From: Litoreibacter arenae DSM 19593
GTDB taxonomy: Bacteria; Pseudomonadota; Alphaproteobacteria; Rhodobacterales; Rhodobacteraceae
Reading direction: 5' to 3'
DNA: 64,000 nucleotides
Assembly (NCBI RefSeq): GCF_000442275.2
Contig: NZ_KE557306.1
Coordinates: forward strand, 1,193,477-1,257,476
Shown here: one piece after another, positions 1 through 8,197 of the stretch
Layout: every line of letters starts with the position of its first letter
How positions within the stretch are numbered: the first letter of the stretch is position 1
The notes under the pieces: generated by a model
The model's input: only the letters and a program-made list of their open reading frames with translations
The model's database searches: none
What the model was told of the DNA's origin: nothing
Made by a program: the position numbers and the translations under genes

Positions 1-6
1 GCTCAG

Positions 7-1386
7 ATGAAGCACTTTCCGATTTTTATGGCCCTAGAGGGGCACCGCGTCGTGGTCTCCGGTGGCGGCGAAGCAGCGCTTGCAAAGCTGCGGCTGCTGC
101 TCAAGACCGAAGCCCGCCTTACCGTCATCGCCGCAAACGCTGCTCCCGAGATTGCGGCATGGGCCGATGAGGAGCGGCTCACCCTGATCAATCGCTCCAT
201 GGAAGCAGGCGATGCCTTGTGCGCCCGCCTGTTTTACGCGGCCAACGAGGATGACGCCGAAGACGCCCGCGTAGCTGATCTGGCGCATCGTGATGGCGCA
301 TTGGTCAACATTGTCGACAATCTTGAAGACAGCCAGTTTATCACGCCCGCCATGGTCGACCGCGATCCCGTCGTCGTTGCCATCGGCACCGAAGGCGCGG
401 CACCGGTGCTGGCACGCGCCATCAAAAAAGACATCGAAGAGCGCCTAAGCCCGCGCCTTGGCCTGATGGCCCGCATCGGCAAGGCGTTCCGCGCGAAGGC
501 CGACGCCCTTCCGTTCGGACTGAAGCGTCGGGAGTTCTGGGCCGACTATTATAACAAGGACATCGCAACCGAGGCGCAGGCACAAGAGGCTCTGGACACA
601 CTCTTGGGCAAACACCTCAACGCACAAGCCAAAGAAGGTCATGTCGAACTGGTCGGTGCAGGTCCCGGCGACCCCGATTTGCTGACGATGAAAGCCCGCA
701 AGGCGCTGGATGCCGCCGACGTGGTGATCTATGACCGCCTCGTCGCGCCTGAGATTCTGGAGCTCGCACGTCGGGAAGCTGTGATGCTGTCCGCAGGCAA
801 GGAGGGCTTTGGCCCCTCGGTCACGCAGGACGCGATCAACGAAATGATCGTCAGCCACGCCCGTGCAGGTGCCCATGTCGTACGGCTGAAATCCGGCGAC
901 CCCACCGTCTTTGGGCGTCTCGACGAGGAAATCGAAGCCTGCGAAGCCTCCGGCGTCGCGTGGAGCATCGTGCCCGGCATTACCTCGGCCTCCGCCGCGG
1001 TGGCGTCCCTTGGTCAAAGTCTGACCAAACGCGGGCGCAATTCCGGTGTGCGCTTCATTACGGGTCACGACACCAAAGGCTTCGCCGATCACGACTGGAA
1101 AACGCTGGCCCGTGAAGGCGAGGTCGCCGCGATCTACATGGGCAAGAAGTCCGCGCGTTTCATTCAAGGCCGCTTGCTGATGCACGGTGTCGACGCTGCG
1201 ACGCCCGTGACGGTGATCGAAAATGCATCGCGCCCTAATCAACGCATCCTCGCCACCTGTCTGGGAGAGCTGGAACCAACCCTTTCCGACGCCAATCTGT
1301 CCGGCCCCGCGCTGGTCTTCCTTGGCCTCGCCCCCCGTGCCGCGATGGCGGCAGCACAACAACACGAACTGGAGGCTGTGTCATGA
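7..1386 (+). CDS. cysG: Siroheme synthase CysG (precorrin-2 dehydrogenase / uroporphyrinogen-III C-methyltransferase)
   Basis: 459 residues, the normal length for the fused enzyme that makes siroheme for sulfite or nitrite reductase. The N-terminal ~205 residues are the NAD-dependent precorrin-2 dehydrogenase/ferrochelatase part, with a Gly-rich nucleotide motif (VVVSGGGEAALAK, residues 15-27). From about residue 213 comes the SAM-dependent methyltransferase part, opening with LVGAGPGDPDLLT. The ATG at 7 gives a typical start (MKHFPIF), but only six upstream bases are visible, so its ribosome site cannot be judged. The stop overlaps the next start by 4 nt (ATGA), and the adjacent cysI uses the cofactor. 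Confidence 0.96.
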   Translation: MKHFPIFMALEGHRVVVSGGGEAALAKLRLLLKTEARLTVIAANAAPEIAAWADEERLTLINRSMEAGDALCARLFYAANEDDAEDARVADLAHRDGALVNIVDNLEDSQFITPAMVDRDPVVVAIGTEGAAPVLARAIKKDIEERLSPRLGLMARIGKAFRAKADALPFGLKRREFWADYYNKDIATEAQAQEALDTLLGKHLNAQAKEGHVELVGAGPGDPDLLTMKARKALDAADVVIYDRLVAPEILELARREAVMLSAGKEGFGPSVTQDAINEMIVSHARAGAHVVRLKSGDPTVFGRLDEEIEACEASGVAWSIVPGITSASAAVASLGQSLTKRGRNSGVRFITGHDTKGFADHDWKTLAREGEVAAIYMGKKSARFIQGRLLMHGVDAATPVTVIENASRPNQRILATCLGELEPTLSDANLSGPALVFLGLAPRAAMAAAQQHELEAVS

Positions 1387-1682
1387 GCAAGCCCTTTACC
1401 CCCAAAGTCGTCACCGCCAACGCCTTGCTCGAAGGTGACGTCGTCTATCTTGCCGCAGATGACCGCTGGACCCGCGAACTGAGCGAGGCCGAAATTCTGG
1501 AAGACGAGGCTCATGCAGCATTGCGCCTTCTTGATGGGGCGTCGGAAGCCAGCGTCGTGGTCGGCGCCTATCTGGCGGACGTCGCCTTGAAAGACGGCAT
1601 CCCCCATCCGACCCATTTCCGCGAAGAGTTTCGCACACGCGGGCCGTCCAACTACGCGCATGGCAAGCAGGAGCAAATCTAA
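1383..1682 (+). CDS. DUF2849 family small protein of the sulfite reduction operon
   Basis: 99 residues, cytoplasmic, without signal peptide or membrane segment. It is recognised as DUF2849 by its context between cysG and cysI and by its opening KVVTANALLEGDVVYLA, which is typical of the family. The biochemical role is unknown; constant co-occurrence with siroheme-dependent sulfite reductase suggests an accessory function. The start overlaps the cysG stop (ATGA) and its TAA shares one base with the cysI start (TAATG), so translational coupling is likely. The family call is from memory of the neighbourhood. Confidence 0.85.
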   Translation: MSKPFTPKVVTANALLEGDVVYLAADDRWTRELSEAEILEDEAHAALRLLDGASEASVVVGAYLADVALKDGIPHPTHFREEFRTRGPSNYAHGKQEQI

Positions 1683-3346
1683 TGTATCAATATACTGACT
1701 TCGACCGCGACTTCCTCGCGGAACGCAACGCCCAGTTTCGCGCACAGGTAGAACGCCGCATCGACGGCTCGCTGACCGAGGACGAATTCAAGCCGCTGCG
1801 CCTGATGAACGGTTTGTATTTGCAACTGCACGCCTACATGCTGCGGGTGGCCATTCCCTACGGCACGCTGAACGGCGAGCAGATGGACGTGCTGGCCGAC
1901 ATCGCGGACAAGTGGGACAAAGGCTACGGCCACTTCACCACCCGTCAGAACATACAATATAATTGGCCGAAGCTGCGCGACGTGCCTGACATGCTCGACG
2001 CCTTGGGAGAGGTCGGCATGCACGCCATCCAGACCTCCGGCAACACGATCCGAAACGTGACCGCCGACCATTTCGCCGGTGCTGCGCGGGATGAGATCGA
2101 AGACCCCCGCCCCACGGCGGAGCTATTGCGCCAGTGGTCCACTGACCATCCGGAGTTTCAGTTCCTGCCGCGCAAGTTCAAGATTGCCGTGACCGGCTCG
2201 CCCAATGACCGCGCCGTCATCAAGGCCCATGACATCGGGCTGCGTATCGTCGAGCGGGACGGTGAAACCGGCTACGAGGTCGTCATTGGCGGCGGGCTGG
2301 GCCGTACGCCGATGATCGGTAAAGTGCTGCGGGACTTCCTGCCAAAGGCAGACCTGCTGCCCTACTGCGAAGCCATCGTGAGCGTCTACAACGTGCTGGG
2401 CCGCCGCGACAACAAGTACAAAGCACGCATCAAGATCACCGTGCATGAGAACGGTATCGACACCATCCGCGAGATGGTGGAGCAACGTTTCAGCGAGTTG
2501 CGCCCGCTCTTCCGAGGTGTCGACCAGAAGATGCTGAAAGCTATCGAAGCGCAGTTTGCGCCGCCGGTTTTCCAAAGCGGCTCTGTCGCCGCTTTCATGG
2601 ATGCCTACCACGCCGATCCGGTGTTCCGCTCTTGGGCAGATACCAACCTGACCGCGCATAAGAACGAAGACTATTCCATCGTCTCGATTTCGATCAAGAA
2701 GCACGGCCAGACCCCCGGGGATGCGGCGTCTGAGCAGATGCGCGTCATGGCACAGCTTGCTCGCGAGTTTGCACATAACGAACTTCGCATCAGCCATGAG
2801 CAGAATGTTATCCTGCCTCACGTACACAAATCGAACCTTCCGGCAATTCACGCACGTCTCAAGGCCGCTGGCTTGGCGACTGCGAATATCGGCAAGATCT
2901 CCGACATAATCGCCTGCCCCGGCATGGACTATTGCGCACTGGCGACAGCCCGTTCCATCCCTGTGGCGCAGCAGATCGCGACCCGCTTTGACGAGTTGAA
3001 ACTGGAGCACGACATCGGCGACCTGAAGATCAAGATCTCGGGCTGCATCAACGCCTGCGGGCACCATCACGTGGGCCATATCGGCATCCTTGGCCTGGAC
3101 CGTGCAGGCGTCGAGAACTACCAGATCACGCTGGGCGGCGACCACACCGAGACGGCAGCAATCGGGGAGCGCGCAGGTCCGGGCTTCGCCTATGACGAAA
3201 TCGTCCCCGCGGTCGAGCGGCTGGTCTATGCATATCTCGACCTCCGCACAGACGCCGAGGAACGCTTCATTGACACCTACCGCCGGCTGGGCATGGCCCC
3301 GTTCAAGGCGGAATTGTATCCGGAGGTAAAAGCCAATGCCGCTTGA
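1682..3346 (+). CDS. cysI: Assimilatory sulfite (nitrite/sulfite) reductase hemoprotein
   Basis: 554 residues. Reduces sulfite to sulfide with six electrons using coupled siroheme and [4Fe-4S] centres. The cluster/siroheme cysteines are visible near residues 412 and 418 (CPGMDYC) and near 455 and 459 (GCINACGHHH). Two ferredoxin-like/siroheme half-domains give the usual length. No flavoprotein subunit (CysJ) lies next to it; the ferredoxin-NADP reductase at 4560 may help deliver electrons (inference). A nitrite reductase reading is possible, but the cysH and DUF934 neighbours favour sulfite. Confidence 0.95.
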   Translation: MYQYTDFDRDFLAERNAQFRAQVERRIDGSLTEDEFKPLRLMNGLYLQLHAYMLRVAIPYGTLNGEQMDVLADIADKWDKGYGHFTTRQNIQYNWPKLRDVPDMLDALGEVGMHAIQTSGNTIRNVTADHFAGAARDEIEDPRPTAELLRQWSTDHPEFQFLPRKFKIAVTGSPNDRAVIKAHDIGLRIVERDGETGYEVVIGGGLGRTPMIGKVLRDFLPKADLLPYCEAIVSVYNVLGRRDNKYKARIKITVHENGIDTIREMVEQRFSELRPLFRGVDQKMLKAIEAQFAPPVFQSGSVAAFMDAYHADPVFRSWADTNLTAHKNEDYSIVSISIKKHGQTPGDAASEQMRVMAQLAREFAHNELRISHEQNVILPHVHKSNLPAIHARLKAAGLATANIGKISDIIACPGMDYCALATARSIPVAQQIATRFDELKLEHDIGDLKIKISGCINACGHHHVGHIGILGLDRAGVENYQITLGGDHTETAAIGERAGPGFAYDEIVPAVERLVYAYLDLRTDAEERFIDTYRRLGMAPFKAELYPEVKANAA

Positions 3347-4076
3347 AGCCCCTCTCGCCCCCGCAATCGACCGTGCGGCGGAACTGAATGCCCGCTACCG
3401 CAAACACGCGGCGGTGGACGTCTTGCGCCACGCGCTCACGGACCCTCAGGTTGGCCAAACCGCGCTGGTCAGCTCTTTCGGTGCGGAATCGGTTGTGCTG
3501 TTGCATCTGCTGTCCACGCTGGACCGCACCGTGCCCGTGATCTTTCTGGACACGGAGATGCTGTTCCCCGAAACCAAAGCCTATCAGGCCGAGCTTGCTG
3601 CGACCTTGGGTCTGAACGTGCGCGTGACCGGACCGGACCGCGCGACCCTGCTGGAGCGTGATCCCGAAGCCCTGCTTTACCGCCACGACCCTGACGCCTG
3701 CTGCGCCATGCGCAAGTCGGAGCCTTTGGAGATGGCCCTGCAAGGGTTTGATGCTTGGGTGACCGGTCGTAAACGGGTTCAGGGTGGCGCACGCGCTCAG
3801 CTTGAATTCTTCGAGGCTGACGAAAGCAACCGCATCAAGATCAACCCCTTGGCGCACTTCACCATCGAAGACGTCCAAGATTACATCACCAACAACCGCC
3901 TGCCCCGACACCCGTTGGTTGCACGCGGGTTCGCGTCGATCGGCTGCGCCCCGTGCACCACCAAGACCCAGCCGGGCGAAGCCCCCCGTGCAGGTCGCTG
4001 GCGGGGACAGGATAAATCGGAATGCGGCATCCATATCGTGGATGGCAACATCGTCAGAAAGAAGGACGCAGCATGA
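3336..4076 (+). CDS. cysH: Adenylyl-sulfate / phosphoadenylyl-sulfate reductase, iron-sulfur type
   Basis: 246 residues. Reduces activated sulfate to sulfite in the cytoplasm with thioredoxin or glutathione as donor. Cys122-Cys123 (DACCAMRK) and Cys204/Cys207 (IGCAPC) are the [4Fe-4S] ligands that mark the APS-type enzyme, absent from the enterobacterial PAPS-only form. Cys230 in KSECGIH is the catalytic cysteine. The N-terminal SSFGAES region is the PAPS-reductase P-loop. The start overlaps the end of cysI by 11 nt, and the stop overlaps the next start (ATGA). Substrate preference for APS over PAPS is inferred from the cluster cysteines. Confidence 0.95.
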   Translation: MPLEAPLAPAIDRAAELNARYRKHAAVDVLRHALTDPQVGQTALVSSFGAESVVLLHLLSTLDRTVPVIFLDTEMLFPETKAYQAELAATLGLNVRVTGPDRATLLERDPEALLYRHDPDACCAMRKSEPLEMALQGFDAWVTGRKRVQGGARAQLEFFEADESNRIKINPLAHFTIEDVQDYITNNRLPRHPLVARGFASIGCAPCTTKTQPGEAPRAGRWRGQDKSECGIHIVDGNIVRKKDAA

Positions 4077-4486
4077 GCGTTGTCATCACAGATACGGGCT
4101 TCGCGCCCGACACATTTAACCGCAAGTTTACCGATCTGGCGGACCTGCCGGCAAACGACACGCCCTGCTGTGTCGACTTTCCGTCCGACGCCGAGCCGTC
4201 CAGCCTTGCTGGCCGACTGAGCGACATCGAAATGATCCGCGTGGCGTTTCCAAGCTCCGCCGACGGTCGCGGGTTCACCATCGCGCGCCAGTTGCGACTG
4301 ATGGGATTCACCGGACGCCTGCGGGCCAAGGGTCACGTCATCGCGGACCAATACGCGATGGCACGTCGATGTGGCTTCGACGAGGTCGAGATCGACGACG
4401 ATCTGGCCGCCCGCCAACCGGAAGAACAGTGGCGCGCCCGCGCCGACTGGCAGGCCCACAACTACCAGGCCCGGCTGCGCGGCTGA
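4073..4486 (+). CDS. DUF934 family protein, probable accessory factor in sulfite reduction
   Basis: 137 residues starting MSVVITDTGFAPD. This ATG overlaps the cysH stop, and a longer reading from 4022 would run inside cysH, so it is rejected. DUF934 proteins are regularly encoded beside cysH/cysI and are annotated as putative oxidoreductases of sulfite reduction; no activity is established. The sequence is soluble and carries a conserved core (RQLRLMGFTGRLRAKGHVIADQ region, residues ~70-90) seen in the family. It is the last gene of the tightly packed cluster; a 73-bp gap follows before the reductase. Confidence 0.9.
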   Translation: MSVVITDTGFAPDTFNRKFTDLADLPANDTPCCVDFPSDAEPSSLAGRLSDIEMIRVAFPSSADGRGFTIARQLRLMGFTGRLRAKGHVIADQYAMARRCGFDEVEIDDDLAARQPEEQWRARADWQAHNYQARLRG

Positions 4487-4559
4487 TCGTCCTATTTAAA
4501 ATCCCGAGCAATCCCATTAGAAGGACCGGAAAGGTGACAAGCCTCTCCGGAATTACGAC

Positions 4560-5405
4560 ATGAATGAAGTAGTCAACATGAATGCACCCGTCAAAGCCGT
4601 CCCGACCCTGCCTGACGCCCAGACTGTCACGCAGGTCAAACACTGGACCGACCGTCTGTTTTCCTTCCGCGTGACGCGGCCCGCATCCCTGCGGTTCCGC
4701 TCGGGCGAGTTCGTGATGATCGGCCTGATGGGCGACCCCGACCCCGTCACAGGCAAGCAAAAACCGCTGCTGCGGGCGTATTCAATCGCGTCGCCAAGCT
4801 GGGATGAGGAGCTGGAGTTTTACTCGATCAAGGTGCAGGACGGCCCGCTGACCTCCAAATTGCAGCACATCAAAGTAGGCGACCAGATCATCTTGCGGCC
4901 CAAGCCGGTCGGCACGCTCGTCCATGACGCGCTGCTTCCGGGCAAGCGGTTGTGGTTCTTCGCCACCGGCACAGGCTTCGCACCTTTCGCGTCCCTATTG
5001 CGCGACCCGCAAACCTACGAGGATTACGACGAGGTCATCATCACCCACACCTGCCGCGACGTGGCAGAGCTGGAATATGGCCGTCAGTTGATCGAAGAGA
5101 TCCGCAGCGACGAGTTGCTGGGAGAATTGATTGGCGAGGACAATCTGAAAAAGCTGGTCTACTACCCGACGACCACCCGCGAGGAGTCGCCGAAAATGGG
5201 ACGCGTGACGGACAAGCTGCGCTCCGGCGAGATATTCAAGGATCTGGGCGTGCCACCGATGACGCCGGAGACCGACCGCGCGATGGTATGCGGCTCATTG
5301 GGACTGAACAACGACCTGAAAGAAATTCTTGAAGGTTTCGGCCTTGAAGAAGGCGCCAACAGTGAGCCCAAGCACTACGTAGTGGAGAAGGCTTTCGTCG
5401 GCTAA
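4560..5405 (+). CDS. fpr: Ferredoxin-NADP(+) reductase
   Basis: 281 residues, FAD-containing. Exchanges electrons between NADPH and ferredoxin/flavodoxin and may feed the sulfite reductase upstream. FAD-binding motif RAYSIASP lies near residues 74-81 and the NADP-binding FFATGTGFAPF near 136-146. The C-terminus HYVVEKAFVG is the characteristic bacterial (subclass I) end that stacks on FAD. A second in-frame Met at 4578 (MNAPVKAV) could be the real start; neither site has a strong Shine-Dalgarno. A strong terminator follows. Confidence 0.93.
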   Translation: MNEVVNMNAPVKAVPTLPDAQTVTQVKHWTDRLFSFRVTRPASLRFRSGEFVMIGLMGDPDPVTGKQKPLLRAYSIASPSWDEELEFYSIKVQDGPLTSKLQHIKVGDQIILRPKPVGTLVHDALLPGKRLWFFATGTGFAPFASLLRDPQTYEDYDEVIITHTCRDVAELEYGRQLIEEIRSDELLGELIGEDNLKKLVYYPTTTREESPKMGRVTDKLRSGEIFKDLGVPPMTPETDRAMVCGSLGLNNDLKEILEGFGLEEGANSEPKHYVVEKAFVG

Positions 5406-5421
5406 ATACCTGTCGTTGAAA

Positions 5422-5465
5422 TAAAAAAAGGCCGCGCCGGTTGATCCGGCGCGGCCCTTTTTTGT
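5422..5465. terminator. Bidirectional intrinsic terminator between fpr and the Ala-rich gene
   Basis: An 11-bp GC-rich stem (GGCCGCGCCGG, 5430-5440, with its complement at 5446-5456) and a 5-nt loop is flanked by an A tract on the left and a T tract on the right. It can therefore end transcription from both convergent genes. Confidence 0.92.
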
Positions 5466-5466
5466 C

Positions 5467-5490
5467 GCCGGTTCCCCGCGGGGAACCGGC
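5467..5490. repeat. Perfect 24-bp palindrome next to the terminator
   Basis: Positions 5467-5478 (GCCGGTTCCCCG) are followed immediately by their exact reverse complement. It lies between the terminator and the stop of the Ala-rich gene. It may be a second terminator stem for the minus-strand gene, or a protein-binding or dispersed palindromic element; the sequence alone does not decide. Confidence 0.75.
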
Positions 5491-5504
5491 AGACGTCCTC
5501 GGGC

Positions 5505-6290
5505 TTATTGGCCCAATGCTGCTCTGAGCTCTTCGAGAATGCCGGCCAACCTTTCGGGATTGTCACGGGCTTGCTCAAGGCTGGTTTTCAGCGTCGTTTT
5601 TGCCAGCGGGTTCAAGTCGGAATTCTCAACCATTTCGACGACCTTGTCGTAGTCGAACCCTTCCACGGTCAGCGCCTCCGGCGTTGCTGCGTCGGCGTCG
5701 GTCGCCGCGTCGGTTGCGTCAGACGCTGCTTCGGAAGTTGCCTCAGCAGCATCGGAGGCGGCATCCGTAGTCGCCTCGACTGCGTCGGAGGCCGCTTCGG
5801 TGGTAGCATCGACCGCGTCGGAAACTGCGTCGCTTGCATCGTTGGCTGCGTCTGTGGTGGCATCGGTGGCGTCAGATGCCGCATCGCTCAGCGCGTTTGC
5901 AGCATCGGAGGCCGCTTCGCTTGTCGCGTCGGCGGCTTCACTCGCACCTTCGGCCAAGCTGTTGGCTGCGTCCGTCGCGGCGTCGGTGCCGGTTGCAACG
6001 GCGTCAGAAGCAGCATCGGCAGCTTCTTCTGCGGCGCTCTCGACCGTTTCCGCTGTATCGGATGCGGCGTCGCTGGCCTCTTCAGTGGCAGCTTCGACCT
6101 CTGCCTCTGCGGCATCGGCGGCTTCAGACGCCTCTTCGGCGGTGGTTTCGGTCGCTTCCTCTACTGAGGTCGCCGCCTCGCCGGAGGCCTCAGTTGCCGC
6201 GTCCATGGCGTCGTCGTTCTGATTCATCCAGAAATAACCGCCGACCGCGAGCAGTGCGATGACGACAATGACAATAATTCCACGTTGCAT
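5505..6290 (-). CDS. Membrane-anchored Ala/Ser/Thr/Asp/Glu-rich repeat protein
   Basis: 261 residues from the ATG at 6290 (MQRGIIVIVVIALL). An upstream ATG at 6338 adds 16 unlikely residues ahead of the membrane helix. Residues ~4-23 form one hydrophobic segment, either an uncleaved anchor or a signal. About 180 residues follow made almost only of A, S, T, D, E and V in imperfect units such as SDAASDATDATTDAAND, similar in composition to LEA or coiled-coil filaments. The last ~55 residues have ordinary composition (VEGFDYDKVVEMVENS onward) and look like a small helical domain. Function is unknown; a periplasmic spacer or stress-protective protein is possible. Confidence 0.8.
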   Translation of the reverse strand: MQRGIIVIVVIALLAVGGYFWMNQNDDAMDAATEASGEAATSVEEATETTAEEASEAADAAEAEVEAATEEASDAASDTAETVESAAEEAADAASDAVATGTDAATDAANSLAEGASEAADATSEAASDAANALSDAASDATDATTDAANDASDAVSDAVDATTEAASDAVEATTDAASDAAEATSEAASDATDAATDADAATPEALTVEGFDYDKVVEMVENSDLNPLAKTTLKTSLEQARDNPERLAGILEELRAALGQ

Positions 6291-6474
6291 AATATGTAAT
6301 TCCCCATGATTGCGCGGACATAATGCCGCTTCCAGCATCGAGCTATGGTAAAGGAATGGGCTTTACAACGGAGTTTTGCCATAGTTTTTCCCCCTCCACC
6401 CCAAATGGGCGGAAAACCGACTTGTAGGACGGGTCCGGTCTCTCTATTTTGACGGCTCGAAACAGTTGAAACAT

Positions 6475-6482
6475 AAGAAGGA
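6475..6482 (+). promoter_or_regulatory. Shine-Dalgarno sequence that fixes the infC start
   Basis: AAGAAGGA ends 8 nt before the ATA codon at 6491. No comparable site precedes the GTG at 6521, and an in-frame TGA at 6467 blocks longer readings. The site therefore supports an ATA initiation codon. Confidence 0.8.
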
Positions 6483-6490
6483 CTTCAACC

Positions 6491-7036
6491 ATAGCCCGCA
6501 GACCTCACAATGCGCCGCCCGTGCGTGAAACCGGACCGCGCGTCAACGACCGCATCCGAGCTGATGAAATCCGCCTTATTGGCGCCGAAGGTGAAAACGT
6601 AGGCGTCGTGACGCCTGCCCGAGCGATGGCCATGGCCGAGGAGGTCGGGCTTGACCTTGTCGAGATCTCGCCCAATGCCAACCCGCCCGTGTGCAAGATC
6701 ATGGACTTCGGCAAATACAAATACGAGACCCAGAAGAAAGAGGCCGAAGCACGCAAGAAGCAGAAGATCATCGAAATCAAGGAGGTCAAGTTCCGCCCAA
6801 ACACGGACACCAACGATTACGATGTCAAGATGCGCAACGTGTTCAAGTTTCTGGACAATGGAGACAAGGTGAAAGTGACCCTGCGCTTCCGTGGCCGTGA
6901 AATGGCTCACTTGAACTTGGGCCGCGAATTGCTTGAGCGCGTAGCCGCCGATGTCGAGGGCAAGGGCAAGGTCGAGAACATGCCCAAGATGGAAGGCCGC
7001 CAGATGATCATGCTGATCGGCCCGCTGAAAACCTGA
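6491..7036 (+). CDS. infC: Translation initiation factor IF-3, with ATA as apparent start codon
   Basis: 181 residues if started at ATA 6491 (reads [19 protein letters not shown] after the initiator). IF-3 binds the 30S subunit, proofreads the start codon and prevents subunit joining. The N-domain begins at [11 protein letters not shown], the linker is the Lys/Glu-rich stretch around residues 75-95, and the C-domain carries [14 protein letters not shown]. The only ATG/GTG alternative (GTG 6521) has no ribosome site and would drop the conserved ARRPHNAPP start. Use of a rare initiation codon matches the known autoregulation of infC, which starts with AUU in Escherichia coli. A terminator follows directly, so rpmI/rplT are not coupled here. 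Confidence 0.93.
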   Translation: MARRPHNAPPVRETGPRVNDRIRADEIRLIGAEGENVGVVTPARAMAMAEEVGLDLVEISPNANPPVCKIMDFGKYKYETQKKEAEARKKQKIIEIKEVKFRPNTDTNDYDVKMRNVFKFLDNGDKVKVTLRFRGREMAHLNLGRELLERVAADVEGKGKVENMPKMEGRQMIMLIGPLKT

Positions 7037-7060
7037 GCGCACCGCGCCTGACCTGATTGA

Positions 7061-7094
7061 AAAGCCCCGATGGCCTGACGGCCGTCGGGGCTTT
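7061..7094 (+). terminator. Intrinsic terminator of infC
   Basis: AAAGCCCCGA (7061-7070) pairs with TCGGGGCTTT (7085-7094) around an inner GGC/GCC stem. It lies 25 nt after the infC stop. Confidence 0.88.
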
Positions 7095-7166
7095 GCTATA
7101 TTCTGGTGATGGTTGGCGAGCGTGAGCCCTACCTGTCAGCGTTGCGATTGCTGTGATCTCGGGATG

Positions 7167-7198
7167 CCTCCGGCGGAGGTATTTCCGGAAAAAAGAAG
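7167..7198 (+). repeat. Dispersed intergenic repeat, copy 1 (hairpin plus GGAAAAAAGAAG)
   Basis: CCTCCGGCGGAGGTATTTCC then GGAAAAAAGAAG, just before the stop of the minus-strand molybdopterin-binding gene. The same core (GAGGTATTT, two bases, GGAAAAAAGAA) recurs at 43781-43824 and 62564-62597. Confidence 0.75.
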
Positions 7199-7201
7199 CC
7201 G

Positions 7202-8197
7202 TCAGTCAGGCTTTGGGTTGCGTGGCTGTGGACGCGTTGGAATCTCTTTGAGCAAACCGCCCACCCCCATGCCCATGATGTCCCTGGCTGTGACGGGGAT
7301 GCCGCAAACCAATCGCTCAAGCACCCAATCTGCGCCGTTCAGGGCCGGCGATCGGGCACATCCGGGAAGTCCGATGACAGGCCGTCCGTGCAGCTCGCCC
7401 AAAAACAGAAGGTTCCCCGGATCGACAGGCATTCCAAAATGAGACACCGTCCCCCCCGCCTTTCCGAGCGCCTCGGGCGCGGTGTCGCGAATGTCCGACG
7501 TGGCGGATGCAGTCAGGATCAAGATCAGATCCCCGGTGACGATGGACAGCGTCCGCGCGAGTGCGTCTATATCGTGAGGGCAGCGGACCGGATCTTCCAT
7601 TTGCGCCCCTAGCGCCGCCAGCCTCGCTTGCATATTTGCTGCGCCCTTATCTGATACGGCTCCAATAGTGGTCTCGATAAAGCTTGCGCGCTGCAACTGC
7701 ACCGTTGCGAGGCACAACGCGTTCCGAGCTGCCTGCCGCGCCTGCTCAAGTGCCTGTTTCCGAACCCCGTAGGAGATGATCTTGACCGTGGCGACCATAC
7801 CGCCGCTGGTCATGCGCTGATAAGGCGGGACCGTCGAGACGGTGATCATCGGATCGACCGAGTTCACCGCGTGGATAGCATTCGCGTCGATCTGGACCAC
7901 TCCCGGGGCGTCGGCGAAGATGTTGCAGCGACCTGTGCCCGCTTTTCCAAGGCGCAGCCGTGTCTCTTCGCCATCAGCTACCAGCGACCGCGCAAGCGCT
8001 TCGGCCGCCTTGTCTTCATGTACGTCGTCGGGATCAAGGCGAGCGACGACGACCTCATGCACTCCCGAGGCTGCGAGCCGGTCGAGATGGACCTGTTCCA
8101 GCACCAGGCCTTTGCGCAGGCGCCCGCCTTCCACGTCTTCGGAATGCGCCAGAATTGCGCCGAGCGCTTCCTTGAGGGGGACGGCTCCGAACTCCAT
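7202..8197 (-). CDS. Molybdopterin-binding domain protein
   Basis: 331 residues. The second half has the MoaB/MogA/MoeA-type fold expected to bind molybdopterin: GDLILILTASATSDIRD (around residues 220-236) and later RPVIGLPGCARSPALNG. The N-terminal part resembles the family found beside XdhC genes. It probably handles or inserts cofactor during maturation of a molybdenum hydroxylase (inference). It is last in the minus-strand series, and its start overlaps the XdhC stop by 1-4 nt, indicating coupling. It is not a full MoeA, because the MoeA domain I-II arrangement is not evident. Confidence 0.85.
   Translation of the reverse strand: MEFGAVPLKEALGAILAHSEDVEGGRLRKGLVLEQVHLDRLAASGVHEVVVARLDPDDVHEDKAAEALARSLVADGEETRLRLGKAGTGRCNIFADAPGVVQIDANAIHAVNSVDPMITVSTVPPYQRMTSGGMVATVKIISYGVRKQALEQARQAARNALCLATVQLQRASFIETTIGAVSDKGAANMQARLAALGAQMEDPVRCPHDIDALARTLSIVTGDLILILTASATSDIRDTAPEALGKAGGTVSHFGMPVDPGNLLFLGELHGRPVIGLPGCARSPALNGADWVLERLVCGIPVTARDIMGMGVGGLLKEIPTRPQPRNPKPD

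Noticed and set aside
5508..6167. 219-codon plus-strand Cys/Gly-rich frame opposite the Ala-rich gene
   Set aside because: Produced by the antisense of the Ala/Ser/Thr repeats; no start signal or family match.
6449..6477. TTGACG and CATAAG with 17-bp spacing upstream of infC as a promoter
   Set aside because: The -10 would overlap the ribosome site, so the transcript would start after the Shine-Dalgarno; the -10 match is also only 4 of 6.
6521..7036. GTG 6521 as the infC start
   Set aside because: No ribosome site before it, and it removes the conserved N-terminal ARRPHNAPP; the site at 6475-6482 points to ATA 6491.
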